Positions 1 through 5,338 of a stretch of DNA of 5,338 bases are shown one piece after another. Numbering within the stretch: the stretch's first letter is position 1; each line of letters begins with the position of its first letter. Source of the DNA: Cyanobacteria bacterium OH_PDB_112 (GTDB taxonomy: Bacteria > Cyanobacteriota > Vampirovibrionia > Gastranaerophilales > CAJFVJ01); NCBI GenBank assembly GCA_023457295.1, contig JAEWLZ010000134.1:1-5338 (forward strand), read 5' to 3'. A program made the translations under genes and the position numbers. Below the pieces are notes generated by a model. It made no database searches, was not told the DNA's origin, and saw nothing but the letters and a program-made list of their open reading frames with translations.

Positions 1-1403
1 CTTCTATGGTCGTGGGGGAACTTGGCAAATATATCCAAGATGTGCCCGAAGTTGTTAATTACCAAAGTTATATAGGTACTTCTGCGCCGTATAATTTTAA
101 TGGACTTGTAAGACATTATTTTTTGCGCCAAGGCAGTAATGAGGCTGATATTCAGATAAATTTCTTGCCAAAAAACAAACGCAACGCGCAAAGTCACGAG
201 ATTGCAAAACGTCTTCGTCCGGGGCTTAAAAAAATAGCTAACAAATATAACGCAAAAATTAAACTTGCAGAAATCCCTCCGGGACCACCTGTAATTAGCA
301 CTCTTGTGGCCGAAATATACGGACCTGCGCAAGAAAAACAAATCGAGATTGCCCGCCAAATCAAATCCGTATTCGATGATACAAAAGGAGTAGTGGATAC
401 AGACTGGATGGTTGAAGCGGATAAAAATAAAATGTTTTTTGTTGTTGACCGCGAAAAAGCTGCCATTAACGGAATCAGCGCAGATGTCGTAGCGCAAACT
501 CTTCAAATCGCTTTGGGTGGAAGCTCAGCAGGTATTATTCACCTTCAAGATGAAAAAGATCCTGTTGAAATTTTTGTAAAAATGCCTATAGATTCTCGTG
601 TCGATATCGAGCGCATTGCGGCTATCAATATCCCTTCACAAACAGGTCAAATGGTACCATTATCTGAGCTTGTCAGCCCTAAAAACAGTATAGAAGAAAA
701 GACAATTTATCATAAAAATCTCAAACGTGTGACCTATGTCACAGGAGATGTGGCGGGCGAAATTGAAAGCCCCGTTTACGCAGTTTTGGAGATGCAAAAC
801 AAAGTATCAAAGTTAAAACTTCCTATCAAAGAAAAACTGGCTCAACTAAATATTATTCAGCCAAGAATGGAAGACAAATACTCCCTCAAATGGGATGGCG
901 AATGGCATATTACGCTTGAAGTTTTTCGCGATATGGGAATTGCCTTTGCGGCAGTGCTACTTTTGATATATGTTCTGGTTGTTGCCTGGTTTAAAGATTT
1001 TGTCACGCCGCTTGTAATTATGGCTCCAATTCCACTTACTTTGGTTGGGATTTTGCCGGGGCACTTGATATTTGGAGCGTTTTTTACAGCGACATCTATG
1101 ATTGGTTTTATCGCATTATCAGGGATTATTGTCCGCAATTCTATTCTTCTTGTCGATTTTATTCAACTGGAGCAAAAGCAAGGGAATAGCCTTAAAGATG
1201 CTGTCTTAAAAGCAGGCGTTGTAAGATTCCGTCCGATAGTTTTAACTGCGCTTGCAGTTGTTGTCGGATCTTTTGTCATGCTTTTTGATCCGATATTTCA
1301 AGGGCTTGCAATTGCAATGATGTTTGGTGCTGTTGTTGCAACCATATTGACGCTTGTGATTGTACCTGTTCTTTATTATGAGATTTTTCGGAATAAATTA
1401 TAA
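1..1403 (+). CDS. RND-family efflux permease, C-terminal part (5' end outside window)
   Basis: Inner-membrane subunit of a proton-driven RND exporter, which normally works with a periplasmic adaptor and an outer-membrane channel. The frame is open to the left edge (first full codon at 3-5), and the ATG at 6 lies inside the conserved periplasmic region, so it is not the start. Counting from that ATG, residues 1 to about 305 are most of the second large periplasmic (porter/docking) domain, including PPGPPV near 91-96. Five hydrophobic helices matching TM8-TM12 follow at about 311-329, 332-350, 361-383, 410-427 and 431-457. TM10 carries GIIVRNSILLVDF (373-385); Arg377-Asn378 sit where AcrB has its Lys-Asn pair. 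Family members are about 1,000-1,100 residues, so roughly the first 600, with TM1-TM7 and the TM4 proton-relay residues, are missing. The substrate cannot be read; TM10 lacks the look of metal-exporting CusA types, so drug or amphiphile export is more likely. The adaptor and channel genes are not in the window. Confidence 0.95.
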   Translation, partial: SMVVGELGKYIQDVPEVVNYQSYIGTSAPYNFNGLVRHYFLRQGSNEADIQINFLPKNKRNAQSHEIAKRLRPGLKKIANKYNAKIKLAEIPPGPPVISTLVAEIYGPAQEKQIEIARQIKSVFDDTKGVVDTDWMVEADKNKMFFVVDREKAAINGISADVVAQTLQIALGGSSAGIIHLQDEKDPVEIFVKMPIDSRVDIERIAAINIPSQTGQMVPLSELVSPKNSIEEKTIYHKNLKRVTYVTGDVAGEIESPVYAVLEMQNKVSKLKLPIKEKLAQLNIIQPRMEDKYSLKWDGEWHITLEVFRDMGIAFAAVLLLIYVLVVAWFKDFVTPLVIMAPIPLTLVGILPGHLIFGAFFTATSMIGFIALSGIIVRNSILLVDFIQLEQKQGNSLKDAVLKAGVVRFRPIVLTALAVVVGSFVMLFDPIFQGLAIAMMFGAVVATILTLVIVPVLYYEIFRNKL

Positions 1404-2558
1404 CAATTTGGTGTATTTACTTAGATTTAATTCCAAAAGATCTGAAATTTCGTCGTAGTTTTTTGTCTGCCCAAAAACCATAGCAAAAAGGGGATGATTT
1501 TTGAAATCAATTTCCCTCATAGCCAAAAGTTGGGATATGTTTTTTGAGAACCCTTCATAATCAAAAGAATCAATGGTGTTTTTTGCAATATCTGATGGAA
1601 TATCCGCTATTGCAAGGTAATAAAGGCTGTCATCTTTTTGTTCCAAAACCTCATCCCAGTTGGGAGTTTTTTGCTCAAAATAATATTCATAAGGATTTAT
1701 TCCATAGGCATAATAGGCGATATCTGTTGTGCACCAACCTGCAAAGCGCATTGGATTGATTTCAATGGGGATTATTGTATCGCCATTTGTGCGAAGCTCT
1801 ATGTGTATCGGAAAATTCTTAAGTTGCGCAGTATTCCCGATTTTGGCGAGGATTGTTTCGAATTGCACAAGATTTTTTTGAATAATTTCTTTTGAAGTGA
1901 AGTAAACCCTGTCGGAGACGTCTTTTCCTGAAGAAAAAGGGTGTTGGAGAATATTTAAAATCACAGGATGCCCGTTTTTATCAAAATACACATCTATAGC
2001 AAATTCATCGCCCTCGATTATTTCTTCGATGATAAATTTGGATGAATCTATTACCTCAATCGGGAAATCTGATTTCATTTTCTCCATATCAGAAAAAATC
2101 GAGCTCAAAACTTCTTCCCACTCGCCAACATTGTGAACAGGATAAACTCCCATACTCAAAAAACCGACAGATGGCTTGATAATAAAGGGGATTTTTAATT
2201 GAGAGATATCAATTTTTGAAAGATTTTCAGCCTCTATTTCTTCAAAATAAAAATCAGGATAAATCTCTGAAATCAGCTGCCTAAATTTCACTTTGTCTTT
2301 GAATAACTCGATTTTTTGGGGGTAGTCGGTAAAGCTAAGATTTTGCGCAATCCATTTTATGGAATTTTCAGAATTGCTATAAAGTAAAAGGTCTTTATTG
2401 TTTTTGAACTGTTTCGCTGCATAACTTTCATTCCAATAGTTCAAATTCAGAGGCAAATTCATTTCCTCTATCGAAAGATTTTGAAGAACGGGATATTGTT
2501 TTTCAAGCAAAGTTTGTTCTAAAAGCTCTGAAACATAAGGTTTTTCTAAAATAATCAT
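1398..2558 (-). CDS. ATP-grasp ligase of unknown substrate
   Basis: A 386-residue soluble protein with an ATP-grasp fold. The family joins a carboxylate to an amine or thiol through an acyl-phosphate made from ATP. Residues 1 to about 85 form a pre-ATP-grasp region with no motif I recognise. The ATP-grasp core follows: Lys91 and Lys128 (IPFIIKPS, 123-130) are candidate nucleotide-binding lysines; GFLSMGV (132-138) is the flexible glycine/serine loop; FIIEEIIEGDEFAIDV (175-190) supplies acidic residues at the hinge; HIELR (252-256) and EINPMR (266-271) supply probable Mg ligands Glu254, Glu266 and Asn268. About 90 residues after 295 form a C-terminal extension. No signal peptide or membrane segment is visible. 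The ATG start fits the MIILEKPYV opening, a hydrophobic strand as expected for this domain. The catalytic motifs look intact, so it should be active. It lies 52 bases after nrdG on the same strand, and its stop overlaps the convergent RND gene. Peptide, amino-acid or carboxylate ligation are all possible; no neighbour reveals the substrate. Confidence 0.92.
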   Translation of the reverse strand: MIILEKPYVSELLEQTLLEKQYPVLQNLSIEEMNLPLNLNYWNESYAAKQFKNNKDLLLYSNSENSIKWIAQNLSFTDYPQKIELFKDKVKFRQLISEIYPDFYFEEIEAENLSKIDISQLKIPFIIKPSVGFLSMGVYPVHNVGEWEEVLSSIFSDMEKMKSDFPIEVIDSSKFIIEEIIEGDEFAIDVYFDKNGHPVILNILQHPFSSGKDVSDRVYFTSKEIIQKNLVQFETILAKIGNTAQLKNFPIHIELRTNGDTIIPIEINPMRFAGWCTTDIAYYAYGINPYEYYFEQKTPNWDEVLEQKDDSLYYLAIADIPSDIAKNTIDSFDYEGFSKNISQLLAMREIDFKNHPLFAMVFGQTKNYDEISDLLELNLSKYTKLL

Positions 2559-2610
2559 TTTTTTCTCTTTATTTTTAAATTTATAATTTATACTATACTA
2601 TATAAAAAAT
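2559..2610 (-). promoter_or_regulatory. AT-rich spacer, possible promoter of the ATP-grasp gene
   Basis: The only non-coding stretch in the window has just four G/C bases out of 52. Read on the minus strand it contains TATAGTATAGTATAAAT, with several overlapping sequences close to a -10 box (TATAGT, TATAAA). A perfect 15-base dyad, TAAATT-TAT-AATTTA (2576-2590), lies just downstream of these. AAAGAG, 6 bases before the ATG, is a weak candidate ribosome binding site. I see no good -35 box; one would have to fall near the end of nrdG. Read-through from nrdDG remains equally possible, and a dyad this short and AT-only could arise by chance. Confidence 0.3.
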
Positions 2611-3294
2611 TCATCGCACTCCAACATTTTCTATTTGTTTTTGCAGGTTTTGTGCTATTTTTTGCAATTCTTCATCCGTATAGGTTTCTATGCGTAGCGT
2701 TTCGTCTAGGATTTTGGACTGTACGAACTGTTGCAAATAGTATTTTTTTGCTCCGCATAATAATTCTCCTATTGCATCAAAATCATCCGTTGAAAGCTGT
2801 GATTTCAATACCGTTGTCCGAAATTCATACTCGAGCCCCGAGTTCATAGTGATTTCGATACTTTTTCGGATTTTTTTGATATCGATTTTTGTGCAAGTTA
2901 TTTCGGGGTATTTTTCAAGAGGTGCCTTGATATCCATTGCGATATAATCGATGAGATTTTTCGATAAAAGTGCCTGTATCACATCTGGTGATGTGCCGTT
3001 CGTGTCGAGTTTTATGCCAAAGCCAAGTGACTTGATTTTTTGCAAAAAATCGCTGAGGTCTTCTTGCAAAGTCGGCTCGCCACCTGAGATTACAACACCG
3101 TCTAAGAGTCCCCTTCGACTTTCTAAAAAATTTAGGACAGATTCTCCACCAAGAGATAAATTTGAGACCGCGCTGAGAAGTTCCGGGTTGTGGCAATAGC
3201 CGCAGCGAAAATTACACCCTTGAGTGAAAATTATCGCCGCGATTTTACCTGGAAAATCAATCAAAGAACTTTTTTGTAGTCCGCCGATTTTCAT
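2611..3294 (-). CDS. nrdG: Anaerobic ribonucleotide reductase activating protein (radical SAM)
   Basis: Activase that reductively cleaves S-adenosylmethionine and creates the glycyl radical on NrdD. In this 227-residue protein the radical-SAM cluster motif is Cys27-x3-Cys31-x2-Cys34 within QGCNFRCGYCHNPELL (25-40), and SGGEPTLQ (70-77) is the SAM-binding GGEP motif. LDTNGT (96-101) and MDIKAP (120-125) are further typical barrel strands. The opening MKIGGLQKSSLIDFPGK and the length mark the longer activase type (the TIGR02495/NrdG2-like group) rather than the roughly 155-residue E. coli-type NrdG. No extra ferredoxin-like [4Fe-4S] insert is seen. The ATG directly follows the nrdD stop codon; AAAGAAG inside the end of nrdD (3303-3309) is a modest ribosome binding site 8 bases upstream, so translational coupling is likely. 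The long activase type is also seen with other glycyl-radical enzymes, but the adjacent nrdD settles the assignment. Confidence 0.95.
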   Translation of the reverse strand: MKIGGLQKSSLIDFPGKIAAIIFTQGCNFRCGYCHNPELLSAVSNLSLGGESVLNFLESRRGLLDGVVISGGEPTLQEDLSDFLQKIKSLGFGIKLDTNGTSPDVIQALLSKNLIDYIAMDIKAPLEKYPEITCTKIDIKKIRKSIEITMNSGLEYEFRTTVLKSQLSTDDFDAIGELLCGAKKYYLQQFVQSKILDETLRIETYTDEELQKIAQNLQKQIENVGVR

Positions 3295-5338
3295 TTATAG
3301 TGCTTCTTTCAGCATCTCTATATGCACCGCTTCGCTTTGGCTCAAGTCATAGTTGATTCTCGCTTTGAACTCTTCCTTTTTGCCTTCGTTCCATTGTTTT
3401 ATAGGGCGAATGTAGCCGACCACGCGCGAGAAGACTTCACATTCTTCGCCGCATTTTGGGCAAGTATAGTGCTCGCCTACGATGTAACCGTGGTTTTGGC
3501 ACGTGCTGAATGTCGGCGAAAAAGTGAAGTACGGTAGTCGATAATTTGTGCAGATTTTTTTGACGAGGTTTTTCATGATATCTGTGTCGTGGATTCTTTC
3601 ACCTGCATAAATATGTACGACTGTACCACCTGTATACTTTGTCTGGAGTGCATCTTGGTGGTCTAAAACCTCAAAGATGTCGTCAGTATAGTTCACAGGT
3701 AGCTGGCTCGAATTCGAGTAGTAGGGCTTCGCACCATTTTCGTAGTATTCTGTATCATTGGCACATTTTATCGAAATAAGATTTTTTTTGTCGAGTTTTG
3801 CGAGGCGATACGATGTGCCTTCTGCAGGCGTCGCTTCAAGGTTATAGTTGTTGCCTGTTTCTTTCTGGAATTCGATGATTAGTTCTCTCATATAATCCAT
3901 AATTCTTAGCGAAAATCCGCGTCCTTGAGTTGTTCCGATGCCTTGTCCGAAGAGGTTTTCGCAAGCCTCATTCATCCCGACAAGCCCGATTGTCGAAAAG
4001 TGATTTTTCCAAAAAACACCGTGTCTTGCTTTGATGTCGCGAAGATAAAACTTGGTGTATGGATATAGGTCTTTTTCGGTCAGGTTTTCAAGGACTTTAC
4101 GCTTAATTTCAAGAGAATTTTTGGCAAGAATCATGACTTCTTTGAGGCATGCGATAAACTCTCTTTCATCTTTGGCGATATGTCCGATGCGAGGCAAGTT
4201 GATTGTCACAACACCTATAGAACCAGTAAGCGGGTTCGACCCGAAAAGCCCACCACCGCGGTATTCAAGTTCGCGATTGTCGATGCGCAGCCTGCAACAC
4301 ATTGAGCGTGCATCTTCAGGGTTCATATCCGAGTTGATGAAGTTTGAAAAGTATGGAATCCCGTACTTCGCAGACATTTCCCAAAGTCCTTTGAGCTCAG
4401 GGTTCTCCCAGTCAAAATCCTTTGTAATGTTGTACGTCGGAATCGGGAAAGTGAAGACCTGCCCTGTGTAATCGCCCTGCATCATAACTTCAAAGTAGGC
4501 TTTATTTATCATATCCATTTCTTTTTGGAAGTCACGGTAGGTCTCGTCCTGGATTTCACCGCCGATGATGACGTTTTGCTCCGCGTAGTAGCTTGGGACA
4601 GTCATATCCATTGTGATATTGGTGAACGGGGTCTGAAATCCTGTGCGGGTAGGGACGTTCAGGTTGAAGATAAATTCTTGCATTGCTTGTTTCACCTGCG
4701 CGTAGTCAAGATTGTCATATCTGATAAATGGCGCAAGTAGCGTGTCGAAGTTCGAAAATGCTTGTGCGCCTGTGGCTTCGCCTTGCATGGTGTATAAGAA
4801 ATTGACAACTTGCCCTAAAGCTGTTCTGAAATGTTTTGCAGGAGCGCATTGGATTTTGCCTTTGACGCCTGTAAAACCCTCCAGGAGAAGGTCTTTTAGG
4901 TCCCAGCCGACGCAATAAACAGACAACATATTGAGGTCATGGATGTGAAAATCACCGTTTTGGTGAGCATCTTTGATTTCTGCGGGGTAGATTTTATTTA
5001 GCCAGTAGTTTTTACTGATATTGGCTGAAATATAGTTGTTGAGCCCCTGAATCGAGTAGCTCATGTTCGAGTTTTCGTTGACTTGCCAGTCGAGTTTGGC
5101 GAGATAATCGTCGACCATGTCAATATTGGCGTTGTTTGCAAAATCTCTGATTTTGGCATGCTGGTCGCGATAGATTACATATGACTTGGCAGTTTTTTTG
5201 TAATCTGATGACAAAAGAACGTACTCAACGATATCTTGAATCTCTTCAATTGATGAGGCTTTCAGGTTTGATTGTTTGTTTTTAATTAGTTCTTGTGTCA
5301 GCTCCAAAACTTTTTGTGTAAGGTCTTTTGCCGTTTTT
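3295..5338 (-). CDS. nrdD: Anaerobic (class III) ribonucleoside-triphosphate reductase, N-terminus outside window
   Basis: Glycyl-radical enzyme that reduces ribonucleotides to deoxyribonucleotides without oxygen. The frame runs to the right edge. The TTG at 5305-5307 is not the start: the codons before it read KTAKDLTQKV, continuing an ATP-cone whose end (IEEIQDIVEYVL, then KSYVIYRDQH) is visible. Numbering from that TTG, the barrel includes NGDFHIHDLN (117-126), Cys132 in VYCVGWDL, and SMCCRLRI (335-342), whose Cys337 or Cys338 is the likely thiyl-radical residue. GGGLFGSNPLTGSIGVVTIN (351-370), a core glycine-rich stretch, and TPAEGTSYRL (493-502) are also typical. A zinc site near the C-terminus has Cys603-x2-His606 and Cys616-x2-Cys619-x3-Cys623. 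The radical glycine is Gly631 in RVVGYIRP, followed by the WNEGKKEEFKAR tail. Some 670 residues plus about 10 codons are in the window; the first part of the ATP-cone is missing. No intein or frameshift is seen. It is the upstream partner of nrdG, and its promoter lies outside. Confidence 0.97.
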   Translation of the reverse strand, partial: KTAKDLTQKVLELTQELIKNKQSNLKASSIEEIQDIVEYVLLSSDYKKTAKSYVIYRDQHAKIRDFANNANIDMVDDYLAKLDWQVNENSNMSYSIQGLNNYISANISKNYWLNKIYPAEIKDAHQNGDFHIHDLNMLSVYCVGWDLKDLLLEGFTGVKGKIQCAPAKHFRTALGQVVNFLYTMQGEATGAQAFSNFDTLLAPFIRYDNLDYAQVKQAMQEFIFNLNVPTRTGFQTPFTNITMDMTVPSYYAEQNVIIGGEIQDETYRDFQKEMDMINKAYFEVMMQGDYTGQVFTFPIPTYNITKDFDWENPELKGLWEMSAKYGIPYFSNFINSDMNPEDARSMCCRLRIDNRELEYRGGGLFGSNPLTGSIGVVTINLPRIGHIAKDEREFIACLKEVMILAKNSLEIKRKVLENLTEKDLYPYTKFYLRDIKARHGVFWKNHFSTIGLVGMNEACENLFGQGIGTTQGRGFSLRIMDYMRELIIEFQKETGNNYNLEATPAEGTSYRLAKLDKKNLISIKCANDTEYYENGAKPYYSNSSQLPVNYTDDIFEVLDHQDALQTKYTGGTVVHIYAGERIHDTDIMKNLVKKICTNYRLPYFTFSPTFSTCQNHGYIVGEHYTCPKCGEECEVFSRVVGYIRPIKQWNEGKKEEFKARINYDLSQSEAVHIEMLKEAL

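Noticed and set aside
6..8. ATG as the true start of the RND gene
   Set aside because: The protein begins inside the second periplasmic domain and the frame is open upstream to the window edge, so this is an internal methionine of a truncated view.
857..1138. 93-residue open frame antisense to the RND membrane region
   Set aside because: It mirrors conserved transmembrane coding sequence and shows no motif of its own.
1395..1409. Small hairpin AAATT-ATAAC-AATTT at the convergent gene ends, as a terminator
   Set aside because: The five-pair stem is made only of A-T pairs and has no following T-run on either strand, too weak for an intrinsic terminator.
3082..3099. Possibility that the radical-SAM gene is a pyruvate formate-lyase activase
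   Set aside because: The sequence type fits the NrdG2-like group, and it directly abuts nrdD; no pyruvate formate-lyase gene is present.
4052..4471. 139-residue open frame antisense to nrdD
   Set aside because: It lies wholly opposite strongly conserved nrdD coding sequence, has no recognisable domain, and is explained by the codon pattern of the other strand.
5305..5307. TTG as the start codon of nrdD
   Set aside because: In-frame codons before it continue the ATP-cone domain (KTAKDLTQKV) to the window edge without a stop, and starting here would remove much of that domain.

Overview
The window (5,338 bases) is almost fully coding and holds four protein genes, two of them cut by the window edges. 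The organism looks like a Gram-negative, two-membrane bacterium living at least partly without oxygen. An RND-type exporter spans an inner membrane and periplasm, and an oxygen-sensitive class III ribonucleotide reductase with its radical-SAM activase makes the DNA precursors. The base composition is moderately AT-rich. I cannot name the phylum from the sequence alone.

Layout: on the plus strand, positions 1-1403 encode the C-terminal part of an RND efflux permease, with most of the second periplasmic domain and the last five membrane helices. On the minus strand, reading from the right edge, lie nrdD (5338 to 3295, N-terminus outside the window), nrdG (3294 to 2611) and an ATP-grasp ligase of unknown substrate (2558 to 1398). 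The ligase and the RND gene converge and share the six bases TTATAA, which contain both stop codons. The only intergenic stretch is 52 bases (2559-2610), extremely AT-rich, between nrdG and the ligase.

How the genes work together: NrdG uses a [4Fe-4S] cluster and S-adenosylmethionine to place a glycyl radical on NrdD, which then reduces ribonucleotides to deoxyribonucleotides. The two genes abut with no spacer (TAA directly followed by ATG), so they are almost certainly co-transcribed and probably translationally coupled. The ATP-grasp gene follows on the same strand but may have its own promoter, and it appears more AT-rich than its neighbours. No functional link to nucleotide reduction is visible. 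The RND gene belongs to a separate unit that extends off the left edge.

I found no RNA gene, mobile element, CRISPR array or convincing terminator, and no clear sign of a new multi-gene system. The least explained element is the ATP-grasp ligase.
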